64,000 nt of DNA from Streptomyces sp. CBMA291. GTDB taxonomy: Bacteria > Actinomycetota > Actinomycetes > Streptomycetales > Streptomycetaceae. The notes under the pieces are model-generated. The model was given only the letters and a program-made list of their open reading frames with translations, was not told the DNA's origin and did no database searches. Positions 26,025 to 34,673 of the stretch are shown piece by piece (positions within the stretch are counted from its first letter, which is position 1; every line of letters starts with the position of its first letter). Both the position numbers and the translations under genes were made by a program. Where the stretch lies: the NCBI RefSeq assembly GCF_014596525.1, contig NZ_MSJP01000083.1:62001-126000 (forward strand), given 5' to 3'.

Positions 26025-26768
26025 TCACACGGCGGCGCGCTGGTAGAAGGGACGCACCCGCTCCAGCATCCAGGTGGCGACCGGGTCGTCCTGGGCCATG
26101 TCGAGCAGGATGAGGTTGACCGGCCAGGCGGCCTCGACCCGGCCGAGGGCGCGGCCGAGGGCGTCCAGGGGCGCGTTGCGGTCGACGCCGTCCCAGGCCA
26201 GGAGTTGGACGCCGATGAAGAGGGCGGGTTCGGTGCCCTCGACGCTGGCGAGGGCGCGGCGCGCGGAGGCGACGATGCCGGTGGCCTCGAACTCGGCGGA
26301 GGCGGCGGAGAGGAAGTCGACCGGATCGTCCTGCCAGTCGGGCTCGAAGAGCCGGACCCGGCCGCCGTTGGCGGGGCCGTCCAGGGGGGTGCGGCCGATC
26401 CGGCAGAGTTCGGCGACGGCGGGCGGGGGCAGCGGGACGCCGACGACGCCACCGGGGTTGACCGCGATGCCGAGCTGCGGGGGCAGGCCCCGGGCGAAGT
26501 CGCGGGCGGGGGCGACGGTGAAGGACATGTGGCTGCCGACGCAGGCGAGGAACTGCTGCTCGGAGCTGAAGACGGGGACGTAGGGGGCGCCCTCGATCTC
26601 CATGGTGGGCAGGTCCAGGTCGGCGCTCTCGGGGCTGCCGCCGTTGGGCAGGGGCACCCACACGGGGCTGCGGCCGAGCACCTCGACCAGTCGGCCGCCG
26701 GCCTCGGGGTTGCCGAGTGAGGCGGCAAGGACCTCTTCGAGCTCGTTGCCCGGCCACGTCACGTCCAC
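26025..26768 (-). CDS. SseB-family protein (enhanced serine sensitivity), second copy
   Basis: A 247-aa soluble protein with the SseB N-terminal domain (PVWVPLPNGG, PVFSSEQQFLACVG, GLPPQLGIAVNPGG) followed by the C-terminal domain (ALFIGVQLLAWDGVDRNA and LILLDMAQDDPVATWMLERV). The start is taken as the GTG at 26768 (VDVTWPGNELEEVL), since the open frame upstream to 26855 is low complexity. Function is unknown. The two copies are divergent paralogues in one probable operon. Their position beside gcvT-gcvH-glyA-sdaA suggests a link to serine or glycine homeostasis, which is inference. Confidence 0.82.
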   Translation of the reverse strand: MDVTWPGNELEEVLAASLGNPEAGGRLVEVLGRSPVWVPLPNGGSPESADLDLPTMEIEGAPYVPVFSSEQQFLACVGSHMSFTVAPARDFARGLPPQLGIAVNPGGVVGVPLPPPAVAELCRIGRTPLDGPANGGRVRLFEPDWQDDPVDFLSAASAEFEATGIVASARRALASVEGTEPALFIGVQLLAWDGVDRNAPLDALGRALGRVEAAWPVNLILLDMAQDDPVATWMLERVRPFYQRAAV

Positions 26769-27156
26769 GGTCCCGTCTTCCCCAATCTCGCCCGGCCCGC
26801 CGCACGGGCGGGCCCGCCAGCACCCTAACGCCGCCCCGACGGCGCCGTGGCCCAAAGGGTACGGAACCCGGGAGGCCCGGGACGCCGGTGCGATGGTCGG
26901 ACGGACCCCCGGGGGCCGGTCCTCAGCGCGGGCACGGGGGAGGCGGGCGGCTCACGACGGGGGCGCGAGCACCCGAACGGCGGGGTGGGGGCGGTCCTCA
27001 GGCGGGGGCGGCGCTCGTACGGGGTCCCCTCTCGTGCGGGGCCGTCCACGCACGGGGGCCGTCCATGTGCGGGGTCAGCCCACCTGCGGGTCCGTCCTCA
27101 CGCGGGATCCACGGGGTCCGTCCGCGCACAGGGCCGCCCTCACACGGGGCCCGGCC
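26769..27156. repeat. 388-nt gene-free gap with degenerate ~17-bp G-rich repeats
   Basis: From about 27018 to 27150 the sequence is a run of irregular 16-18 bp units around a core like tgcggggccgtcc (for example at 27035, 27052, 27068, 27085). The rest of the gap is G-rich without a credible coding frame. It should contain the promoter of the upstream SseB gene and the 3' end of the P-loop gene transcript. Confidence 0.6.
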
Positions 27157-27870
27157 TCATGTCGCGCCCGGTGCGGTCGGTGCGCCCGGTCCGGTCGGTG
27201 CGTCGGCTAAGACGGCTCCCCGGAAGCCGATCCTGGTGAGGGCGTCGGCGGCGTCCCGGTCGAGCAGGGTGGCGGAGGCGCAGCCGTGCGGGAGGCGGCC
27301 GGACTCGGCGGCGGCGAGGAGCCGGGCCACGGCTCCGCGGTGCCGGGCGAAGGCGTAGGCCGAGACGCCCCTGCCCCGCTCGCGCTGTCCGGCGCGGGCG
27401 GTGCCGGGGGTGACGTCGAGGAGGACCAGGTGGAGGGCGCGGCCCCGGCGGCGGGCCTCGCGGGCGAGCCAGGCGCGCACCCAGGACTGGGTGCCGCAGT
27501 CGTGGACGATCACGCCCTCCCCCGAGCGCAGGGCGCGGCGGAGTCCGGCGTAGTGCGCGAGGCGGACCAGGGGGCGGTAGACCGCGTACGGCAGGAAGCG
27601 GGGCATGCGGGTCTCCCAGCGCTCGCGGGCGTCCTGGGAGTCGACGCCGGTGCCGTGGGCGGCGCGCCGCATGAGGGTGGACTTGCCGCTGCCGGGCAGT
27701 CCGGAGACCACGACGAGGTCACCGGCGGCGAAGGTGAGGGCGCGGGGGCCGCGGCCGCCGCGCTCGCGCAGGTCCCGCAGGGTCCGGCCCCGTCGCCGGG
27801 TCCGGGCGCGGGCCCGCTGGGACGGTATCCCGGTGCTCGGAGCGTAGGCGCCGGTGTGCTGGAACCTCAT
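27157..27870 (-). CDS. P-loop ATP/GTP-binding protein (AAA_33-type kinase-like)
   Basis: A 237-aa protein with a P-loop GLPGSGKSTLM at about residue 56 and an otherwise kinase-like fold resembling the AAA_33/zeta-toxin-like nucleotide kinases. A possible lid or substrate segment is rich in arginine (REARRRGRALH). The N-terminal 45 residues are strongly basic (RARARTRRRGRTLRD). The C-terminus is a degenerate GAPT repeat. Start at ATG 27870 with a GGGGGGAG box. It is divergent from the glycine riboswitch. Substrate unknown; no toxin-antitoxin partner is visible. Confidence 0.8.
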   Translation of the reverse strand: MRFQHTGAYAPSTGIPSQRARARTRRRGRTLRDLRERGGRGPRALTFAAGDLVVVSGLPGSGKSTLMRRAAHGTGVDSQDARERWETRMPRFLPYAVYRPLVRLAHYAGLRRALRSGEGVIVHDCGTQSWVRAWLAREARRRGRALHLVLLDVTPGTARAGQRERGRGVSAYAFARHRGAVARLLAAAESGRLPHGCASATLLDRDAADALTRIGFRGAVLADAPTGPGAPTAPGAT

Positions 27871-28028
27871 TCGATTCTCCCCCCTGCGGGTCTCGGAAGA
27901 CCCATGCCCAAGAAGTGTAAAGAATTGGTAATGGGACACAAGTGATGTGACCCGCCGAGCACGCGTGCGATGATGTGCGCGCCAGGCGCGCACAGTCGCC
28001 GTACAACCGCATACCGGCCGCTCGAATC

Positions 28029-28232
28029 CGCGCGGGAGAGTTCCGGGTCGCCACGGCACCCGGACGCCGAAGGAGCAAGACCCTCCCTTGAATCTCTCAG
28101 GCCCCGTACCGCGTGGATGAGGCAGATCTGAAAAGCGGGACACCTCGCCGTGTCCCCACCCAAGGTGCAAGCCGATCTCTCGGTGACGAGATGCTCTCGG
28201 TGAACCTCTCAGGTTCCATGACAGATGGGGAG
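28029..28232 (+). promoter_or_regulatory. tandem glycine riboswitch
   Basis: Two glycine aptamers lie in series upstream of gcvT. The first (about 28029-28125) has the conserved gagag, the ggagcaag core with a downstream aatctctcagg. The second (about 28127-28232) has the matching ggtgcaagc core, aacctctcagg and a closing pair to gatgggg. The short linker between them is typical of cooperative glycine switches. Family knowledge: glycine binding turns on the glycine cleavage genes. Here it should control gcvT-gcvH-glyA. Confidence 0.92.
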
Positions 28233-28295
28233 GACGTCCTCGCCCGTCATGTGTTTTCGTCACCGATCACGCCCTTGGGACCCGGGAGCCACCCC

Positions 28296-29429
28296 ATGAC
28301 CTCTGCCGCCCGACTGACTGCCCTCGATGCCCTGCATCGTTCGCTGGGCGCGACCATGACCGACTTCGCGGGCTGGGACATGCCGCTGCGTTACGGCAGC
28401 GAGCGCGAGGAGCACCTCGCGGTCCGCACCAAGGCCGGTCTGTTCGACCTCTCCCACATGGGCGAGATCACCGTCACGGGCCCGCAGGCGGTGGAGCTGC
28501 TCGACCACGCCCTGGTCGGCAACATCGCCACGATCGGCACCGGCCGGGCCCGGTACACGATGATCTGCCGCGAGGACGGCGGCATCCTGGACGACCTGAT
28601 CGTGTACCGCCTGGGCGGGACCGAGGCCCCCGAGTACATGGTGGTGGCCAACGCCTCCAACGCCCAGGTGGTCCTGGACGCCCTGGTGGAGCGCTCGGCG
28701 GGCTTCGACGCCGAGGTCCGCGACGACCGCGACGCGTACTCCCTGATCGCGATCCAGGGCCCGGAGTCCCCCGGCATCCTGAAGTCGCTCACCGACGCCG
28801 ACCTGGACGCTCTGAAGTACTACGCGGGCCTGCCCGGCACGGTCGCGGGCGTGCCCGCCCTGATCGCCCGTACCGGCTACACCGGCGAGGACGGCTTCGA
28901 GCTGTTCCTTAAGCCCGAGCACGCCGAGGGCGTCTGGAAGGCGCTGACCGAGGCGGGCGCCCCGGTCGGTCTGATCCCCTGCGGTCTGTCCTGCCGCGAC
29001 ACCCTCCGCCTCGAAGCGGGCATGCCGCTGTACGGCCACGAGCTGACCACCGAACTGACCCCCTTCGACGCGGGGCTCGGCCGGGTCGTGAAGTTCGAGA
29101 AGACGAACAACGAGGGCCGTTTCGTCGGCCGCGAGGCGCTGGAGAAGGCCGCCGAGCGCGCCGAGACCGCCCCGCCGCGCAAGCTCGTCGGCCTGATCGC
29201 CTCCGGCCGCCGGGTCCCGCGCGCCGGTTTCTCCGTCGTCAAGGACGGCGTGGTGATCGGCGAGGTCACCTCCGGCGCCCCCTCCCCGACGCTCGGCAAG
29301 CCGATCGCGATGGCGTACGTGGACGCGGAGCACGCCACGCCCGGCACCGAGGGCGTCGGCGTGGACGTCCGGGGCACCCACGAGCCGTACGAGGTCGTGG
29401 CGCTGCCGTTCTACAAGCGCCAGAAGTGA
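28296..29429 (+). CDS. gcvT: aminomethyltransferase of the glycine cleavage system (T protein)
   Basis: The T protein transfers the aminomethyl carbon of glycine from lipoyl-H protein to tetrahydrofolate, releasing ammonia. The 377-aa protein contains TDFAGWDMPLRYGSE, FDLSHMGEI, the folate-site DRDAYSLIAIQGP and GYTGEDGFELF (catalytic Asp region), and RVVKFEK..FVGREAL. The ATG at 28296 has a GGGAG box and follows the riboswitch by 64 nt. Frames open upstream run through the riboswitch and are not coding. First gene of the gcv operon. Confidence 0.96.
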   Translation: MTSAARLTALDALHRSLGATMTDFAGWDMPLRYGSEREEHLAVRTKAGLFDLSHMGEITVTGPQAVELLDHALVGNIATIGTGRARYTMICREDGGILDDLIVYRLGGTEAPEYMVVANASNAQVVLDALVERSAGFDAEVRDDRDAYSLIAIQGPESPGILKSLTDADLDALKYYAGLPGTVAGVPALIARTGYTGEDGFELFLKPEHAEGVWKALTEAGAPVGLIPCGLSCRDTLRLEAGMPLYGHELTTELTPFDAGLGRVVKFEKTNNEGRFVGREALEKAAERAETAPPRKLVGLIASGRRVPRAGFSVVKDGVVIGEVTSGAPSPTLGKPIAMAYVDAEHATPGTEGVGVDVRGTHEPYEVVALPFYKRQK

Positions 29430-29506
29430 CGTATTCGTCTCCTTTCCCGTCTCATCCCGTAAGACCCACGTTCATCAGCACTCCCCCGATCCAGGAGAAT
29501 CAGGCC

Positions 29507-29887
29507 ATGAGCAACCCCCAGCAGCTGCGGTACACCAAGGAGCACGAGTGGCTGTCGGACGCCGTGGACGGCGTCGCCACCATCGGCATCACCGAGTTCG
29601 CGGCCAACGCGCTCGGTGACGTCGTCTACGCCCAGCTCCCCGAGGTCGGCTCCACCGTGACCGCGGGCGAGACCTGTGGCGAGCTGGAGTCGACGAAGTC
29701 GGTCAGCGACCTCTACTCCCCCGTGACGGGCGAGGTCGTCGAGGCCAACCAGGACGTGGTGGACGACCCGTCCCTGGTGAACACGGCTCCGTTCGAGGGT
29801 GGCTGGCTGTTCAAGGTGCGCGTCGAGGGCGAGCCGGCCGACCTGCTCACCGCCGACGCGTACGCCGCGTTCTCCGCCGGTAACTGA
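29507..29887 (+). CDS. gcvH: glycine cleavage system H protein
   Basis: The 126-aa lipoyl carrier protein shuttles intermediates between P, T and L proteins. The lipoylation lysine is K64 in GELESTKSVSDLYSP. The fold begins LRYTKEHEW and ends FKVRVEGEPADLLT, all standard. An AGGAG box lies 11 nt before the ATG. It is 77 nt downstream of gcvT. The P protein (gcvP) is not in this window. Confidence 0.97.
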   Translation: MSNPQQLRYTKEHEWLSDAVDGVATIGITEFAANALGDVVYAQLPEVGSTVTAGETCGELESTKSVSDLYSPVTGEVVEANQDVVDDPSLVNTAPFEGGWLFKVRVEGEPADLLTADAYAAFSAGN

Positions 29888-29920
29888 AAGACCGGGCCCG
29901 AGACCCCTAGGGATCGATTC

Positions 29921-31186
29921 ATGTCGCTTCTGAACACTCCCCTCCACGAGCTGGACCCGGACGTCGCCGCCGCCGTCGACGCCGAGCTCCGCCGCCAGCA
30001 GTCCACCCTCGAAATGATCGCCTCGGAGAACTTCGCTCCGGTCGCCGTCATGGAGGCGCAGGGCTCCGTCCTCACCAACAAGTACGCCGAGGGCTACCCG
30101 GGCCGCCGCTACTACGGCGGCTGCGAGCACGTCGACGTCGCCGAGCAGATCGCGATCGACCGGATCAAGGACCTGTTCGGCGCCGAGTACGCCAATGTGC
30201 AGCCGCACTCCGGCGCCTCGGCGAACCAGGCGGCCCTCTTCGCGATCGCGCAGCCCGGCGACACGATCCTGGGCCTGGACCTGGCGCACGGCGGTCACCT
30301 GACCCACGGCATGCGCCTGAACTTCTCCGGCAAGCAGTTCGACGTGGTCGCGTACCACGTGGACGAGGCCGGTCTGGTCGACATGGCCGAGGTCGAGCGC
30401 CTCGCCAAGGAGCACCGCCCCAAGGTGATCATCGCGGGCTGGTCCGCCTACCCGCGTCAGCTGGACTTCGCCGAGTTCCGCCGGATCGCCGACGAGGTCG
30501 AGGCCTACCTGTGGGTCGACATGGCCCACTTCGCGGGCCTGGTCGCCGCCGGTCTGCACCCGAACCCGGTCGAGTACGCGGACGTGGTGACCTCCACCAC
30601 GCACAAGACGCTCGGCGGCCCCCGCGGCGGCGTCATCCTGGCGAAGAAGGAGTTCGCGAAGAAGCTGAACTCCTCGGTCTTCCCCGGTTTCCAGGGCGGC
30701 CCGCTGGAGCACGTGATCGCGGCCAAGGCCGTCTCCTTCAAGGTCGCGGCCTCGGAGGAGTTCAAGGAGCGCCAGCAGCGCACCCTGGACGGCGCCCGCA
30801 TCCTGGCCGAGCGCCTGGTCCAGGCCGACGTCACCGAGCACGGCGTCTCCGTCCTGTCCGGCGGCACGGACGTGCACCTGGTCCTGGTGGACCTGCGCGA
30901 CTCCGAGCTGGACGGCCAGCAGGCCGAGGACCGTCTCCACGAGGTCGGCATCACGGTCAACCGGAACGCGGTCCCGAACGACCCGCGCCCGCCGATGGTC
31001 ACCTCCGGCCTGCGCATCGGCACGCCGGCGCTCGCCACCCGCGGCTTCGGCACCGAGGACTTCACCGAGGTCGCCGAGATCATCGCGGAGACCCTGAAGC
31101 CCGGCTTCGACGCCGAGAAGGCCGAGGCCCTCAAGGCCCGGGTGACCGCCCTCGCGGAGAAGCACCCGCTGTACCCCGGCCTGTAG
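29921..31186 (+). CDS. glyA: serine hydroxymethyltransferase
   Basis: The PLP enzyme interconverts serine and glycine with tetrahydrofolate. The 421-aa protein has EMIASENFAP, NKYAEGYPGRRYYGGCE, the PLP lysine K229 in TSTTHKTLGGPRGG, and the C-terminal folate segment. Length is typical. It follows gcvH by 33 nt in the same operon, which couples one-carbon production from glycine to serine synthesis. Confidence 0.97.
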   Translation: MSLLNTPLHELDPDVAAAVDAELRRQQSTLEMIASENFAPVAVMEAQGSVLTNKYAEGYPGRRYYGGCEHVDVAEQIAIDRIKDLFGAEYANVQPHSGASANQAALFAIAQPGDTILGLDLAHGGHLTHGMRLNFSGKQFDVVAYHVDEAGLVDMAEVERLAKEHRPKVIIAGWSAYPRQLDFAEFRRIADEVEAYLWVDMAHFAGLVAAGLHPNPVEYADVVTSTTHKTLGGPRGGVILAKKEFAKKLNSSVFPGFQGGPLEHVIAAKAVSFKVAASEEFKERQQRTLDGARILAERLVQADVTEHGVSVLSGGTDVHLVLVDLRDSELDGQQAEDRLHEVGITVNRNAVPNDPRPPMVTSGLRIGTPALATRGFGTEDFTEVAEIIAETLKPGFDAEKAEALKARVTALAEKHPLYPGL

Positions 31187-31219
31187 CAGTTTCGTACCCT
31201 TTCATTCGTACGAATCTTC

Positions 31220-31257
31220 GGGGCACCGCGCACACTGGACTGTGAGCGCGGTGCCCC
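31220..31257 (+). terminator. hairpin after glyA
   Basis: A perfect 12-bp stem (ggggcaccgcgc with gcgcggtgcccc) around a 14-nt loop starts about 34 nt after the glyA stop. The rest of 31187-31407 shows no gene and should carry the sdaA promoter. Confidence 0.75.
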
Positions 31258-31407
31258 GCGCCATGCCCGCCCGCCGGGCGGCACCCACACCCGCTCTCCC
31301 CGCCACCCCGTCCCCAGCCCCGCCCCTGCCCCGTCTCCGCTCCCCGCTCAGCCCCCTCTGCGCCACCCGGCAGACAACGGCGTCTAGCCCCCACAAGGAG
31401 TCCTTCC

Positions 31408-32778
31408 GTGGCCATCTCGGTCTTCGACCTGTTCTCGATCGGCATCGGCCCGTCCAGCTCCCACACGGTGGGGCCGATGCGGGCGGCCAGGATGTTCGCC
31501 CGCCGACTGAAGAACGAGGGGCTGCTCGCCCACACCGCGACCGTGCGGGCCGAGCTGTTCGGCTCCCTCGGCGCGACCGGCCACGGCCACGGCACCCCCA
31601 AGGCGGTCCTCCTCGGCCTCGAAGGCAACTCGCCGCGCACGGTGGACGTGGAGCACGCCGACGAGGAGTTCGAGCGGATCAAGGCGAGCGGCCGGATCAA
31701 TCTGCTCGGCGCGCACGACATCCCCTTCGACTTCGACGCCGATCTGATCCTGCACCGGCGCAAGGCGCTGCCGTACCACGCCAACGGGATGACCGTCTCC
31801 GCCCGTGACGAGCAGGGCGGTCTCGTCCTGGAGAAGACCTACTACTCGGTCGGCGGCGGCTTCGTCGTCGACGAGGACGCCGTCGCGGGCGAGAACCCGA
31901 TCATCCCCGACGACACCGTCCTGAAGTACCCCTTCCGCACCGGCGACGAGCTGCTCCGCCTCACCCGGGAGACCGGCCTTTCGATCTCCTCCCTGATGCT
32001 GGAGAACGAGAAGGCCTGGCGCACCGAGGACGAGATCCGCACCGGTCTCCTGGAGATCTGGCGGGTCATGCAGTCCTGCGTCGCCCGCGGCATGTCCCGC
32101 GAGGGCATCCTGCCCGGCGGCCTGAAGGTCCGCAGGCGCGCCGCGAACTCGGCCCGCAAGCTCCGCTCCGAGGGCGACCCGGCGGCGCACGCGATGGAGT
32201 GGATCACCCTCTACGCGATGGCCGTGAACGAGGAGAACGCGGCGGGCGGGCGCGTGGTCACCGCCCCGACGAACGGCGCGGCCGGCATCATCCCCGCCGT
32301 CCTGCACTACTACATGAACTTCGTCCCCGGCGCGGACGAGGACGGCATCGTCCGCTTCCTCCTCGCCGCGGGCGCGGTCGGCATGCTCTTCAAGGAGAAC
32401 GCCTCCATCTCCGGCGCCGAGGTCGGCTGCCAGGGCGAGGTCGGCTCGGCCTGCTCGATGGCCGCGGGCGCCCTCGCCGAGGTCCTCGGCGGCTCCCCCG
32501 AACAGGTCGAGAACGCCGCCGAGATCGGCATGGAACACAACCTGGGCCTGACCTGCGACCCGGTCGGCGGCCTCGTCCAGATCCCCTGCATCGAACGCAA
32601 CGGCATGGCGGCGGTCAAGGCGGTCACGGCCGCGAAGATGTCGATGCGCGGCGACGGCAACCACATGGTCTCCCTCGACAAGGTCATCAAGACGATGAAG
32701 GAGACGGGCGCGGACATGTCCGTCAAGTACAAGGAGACGGCTCGGGGCGGGCTCGCGGTGAACATCATCGAGTGCTGA
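31408..32778 (+). CDS. sdaA: L-serine ammonia-lyase (L-serine dehydratase), Fe-S type
   Basis: Converts L-serine to pyruvate and ammonia using a [4Fe-4S] cluster. The 456-aa single-chain type has the beta domain first (SVFDLFSIGIGPSSSHTVGPM) and the alpha domain after about residue 170. Cluster cysteines are visible in EVGCQGEVGSACSMAAGAL and CDPVGGLVQIPCIERN. An AAGGAG box precedes the ATG. Placed after a terminator, it is probably its own transcript, but its position beside glyA makes a glycine-serine-pyruvate route. Confidence 0.95.
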   Translation: MAISVFDLFSIGIGPSSSHTVGPMRAARMFARRLKNEGLLAHTATVRAELFGSLGATGHGHGTPKAVLLGLEGNSPRTVDVEHADEEFERIKASGRINLLGAHDIPFDFDADLILHRRKALPYHANGMTVSARDEQGGLVLEKTYYSVGGGFVVDEDAVAGENPIIPDDTVLKYPFRTGDELLRLTRETGLSISSLMLENEKAWRTEDEIRTGLLEIWRVMQSCVARGMSREGILPGGLKVRRRAANSARKLRSEGDPAAHAMEWITLYAMAVNEENAAGGRVVTAPTNGAAGIIPAVLHYYMNFVPGADEDGIVRFLLAAGAVGMLFKENASISGAEVGCQGEVGSACSMAAGALAEVLGGSPEQVENAAEIGMEHNLGLTCDPVGGLVQIPCIERNGMAAVKAVTAAKMSMRGDGNHMVSLDKVIKTMKETGADMSVKYKETARGGLAVNIIEC

Positions 32779-32791
32779 GCCCGCTCCGACC

Positions 32792-32829
32792 CGAGGACCC
32801 CGTCCGGCCGAGGCCGGGCGGGGTCCTCG
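32792..32829 (+). terminator. long hairpin after sdaA
   Basis: About 17 bp of near-perfect inverted repeat (cgaggaccccgtccggcc against ggccgggcggggtcctcg, one G-U pair) begins 13 nt after the sdaA stop. The arm ggccgggcggggtc is repeated at about 32839, at the edge of the decayed mobile element. Confidence 0.85.
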
Positions 32830-32859
32830 CGCGTCTACGGCCGGGCGGGGTCTTGGTGC

Positions 32860-33182
32860 ACCTGCGGCGCGATCTTCCAGGGCGGGACCACGATCACCGA
32901 GGGCAAGGTCACCGGATACGTCGCCAAGGGCACCGAAACCGCCACCGGCACGCTCGACCACTGGCCGAGGAGAATCACCGCCCTCTGGTTCAAGTCCGTG
33001 CCCGAGCACGCCACCCGCATGATCCGCACCGCCTGGACCCTCGGCGCGCTGCGCGCCGCCTGCCGCGCCTGGCGCGCCGAACAGGCCCGGACTCATGCCG
33101 ACCTGCCCCCACCGGACCCGACGCCGCTGTATGGCACCGCGGGGAACTGGAACGGCAGTTCGCGGCCGAAGAGGACTACTGA
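32860..33182 (+). pseudogene. replication initiator (RepSA-type) remnant of an integrative element
   Basis: Only the 3' part of a Streptomyces integrative-element replication initiator remains. In the frame from 32860 one reads TCGAIFQGGTTITEGKVTGY, then VAKGTETATGTLDHW and PEHATRMIRTAWTLG, the conserved block of this family. After that a deletion joins a downstream segment (AWRAEQARTHADLPPPD), and the authentic-looking C-terminus RGELERQFAAEEDY is in another frame ending at 33182. There is no start codon or N-terminal catalytic part. The stop overlaps the xis ATG (TGATG), preserving the original operon geometry. Confidence 0.75.
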
Positions 33183-33404
33183 TGGCCTCGCCTCCACTCG
33201 CGGGCCTCCACCCGGAAGCGGTCCCGGGGCTGGATCTACTCACGGTGCCCCAGATCATGGGCCGCCTTCAGCTCGGCCGCTCGGCCGTCTACGACCTGCT
33301 CCGCACGGGTCGGCTCGCCTCGATCACCCTCGGCCGCGCGCCGTATCCCTGCCCACGCCCTCACCGACTTCATCCACGCCCGCCTCGAACAGGACGCCGT
33401 CTGA
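33182..33404 (+). pseudogene. excisionase (helix-turn-helix, AlpA/MerR-like) with a frameshift
   Basis: The N-terminal part reads LLTVPQIMGRLQLGRSAVYDL and LRTGRLASITLGR, a standard winged-helix excisionase. At about 33341 the frame breaks: the expected ending RRIPAHALTDFIHARLEQDAV lies in a different frame and stops at 33404. A small indel explains it. The stop overlaps the integrase ATG. The gene was about 73 codons and is now nonfunctional unless the break is a sequencing error. Confidence 0.8.
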
Positions 33405-34560
33405 TGACCACACCCACAACACCCCCGCCTCGCGCCGCGTACGCGCCAACGGCGCCGGAACCGTCTACCAGCGCAAGACAGCCGCTGGGAAGCCGCCGGA
33501 TACGTCCTCGCCTCCCGGCAACACCCGCCGCCGCGTCCGCGTCTACGGCACCACCCGCAAGGAGGCCCTGGCCAAACTCACCGAGAAGATCGCAGCCAGC
33601 GACCAAGGCGTCCCCGTGCCCTCCGTGCAGGGCAGCGTGGCTGCATGCCTGACGTACTGGCTGGAGGCCGTCGCCGTCTGCCACCTCCGCGAGAACACCC
33701 ACACCCGCTACACCTCCTGCGTCCACCAGCACCTCATCCCCGGCCTCGGCAAGAAAAAGCTGGCCAAACTCACCGCCAAGGACATCCGCACCTGGCTCAA
33801 CCAGCTCCGCACCACCTGCCAGTGCTGCGCCCGCAGTATCGACGCCCGCCGCGATCAGCCCCGTTGCTGCGCCGCCGGAGCGTGCTGCTCCAAGCAGCTC
33901 TCCTGCTGACGCTGGCGCACATCCACTCCGTACTCAAGTCCGCCTTGGAGCACGCCGTTCGCGAGGAGGAGATCACGCGCAATGTCGCCCGCAACGTCCG
34001 TACGGGTACGCCGCGCCCCCGTCGGTTCGAACCGCTCACGTCAGACGAAGCCCGCCGGTTCCTCGCCGCTGTCCGCAATCACTGCCTGTTCGCCCTGTAC
34101 GAACTCGCCCTCCACACCAGACTCCGTAAAGGAGAGCTCCTCGGCCTCCAGTGGGAAGACCTTGACCTCCACAACGGCACCGCCAGCATCCGCCGCACCC
34201 TCCAGCGCCCCAGACCGGCGGGCTTACCGCACTGCCCACCAAGACGCACGCATCCGAACGACGCATTGCCCTCCCGCGCGAGTGCATTCCCTCGCTGAAG
34301 CAACACCTTGAAGGTCAGGAACGGGAACGCGAAGAGGCAGAGGGGCCTCGTCGTCATCAAGGAACTCCTCGGACACGCCCACATCGGCGTCACCGCCACC
34401 ATCTACGCCCACGTACGACTCCGCCTGCAGTGTGACGCCATCAACCTCCTCGGCCGTACGCTCCACACCCCTTCCGAGACCGCCAACCGGCCTGACGCCG
34501 ACGACACCCAGCTCTCCTGCGCACCCCCGTCCGCTGACGTTGCCGTCAACTACTGCCGTC
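33404..34560 (+). pseudogene. tyrosine recombinase (integrase) remnant, multiply frameshifted and deleted
   Basis: Fragments in three frames reassemble a phage-type integrase: RRVRANGAGTVYQRK, RRRVRVYGTTRKEALAKLTE, the core-binding part TYWLEAVAVCHLRENTHTRY, KSALEHAVREEEITRNVARN, and FALYELALHTRLRKGELLGL (which holds the first catalytic Arg, as R-K-G-E). The end VIKELLGHAHIGVTATIYAHV carries the catalytic Tyr. The central HxxR box (usually HDLRHT) is missing, apparently by a deletion near 34340. An internal stop at 33907 and several small indels are present. The element can no longer move by itself. Confidence 0.85.
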
Positions 34561-34563
34561 AAA

Positions 34564-34609
34564 CCGCCAGAAGCCCCACCGGACGAAAATCCGGTGGGGC
34601 TTCTGGCGG
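34564..34609. terminator. bidirectional 20-bp hairpin between integrase remnant and toxin-immunity operon
   Basis: Bases 34564-34583 pair perfectly with 34590-34609 around a cgaaaa loop; short T and A runs flank it on both sides. It lies downstream of the integrase remnant on the plus strand and downstream of the immunity-like gene on the minus strand, so it can end both transcripts. Confidence 0.9.
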
Positions 34610-34673
34610 CTTTATGGGGTGGGTGGGTCCTGAGCCATCCACCCCAAGTAGCAAGGTGCCCCTCACTACATCA

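Noticed and set aside
28113..28295. N-terminal extension of GcvT
   Set aside because: The frame is open through the second glycine aptamer, but the GcvT family starts at the ATG 28296 and that ATG has its own ribosome binding site.
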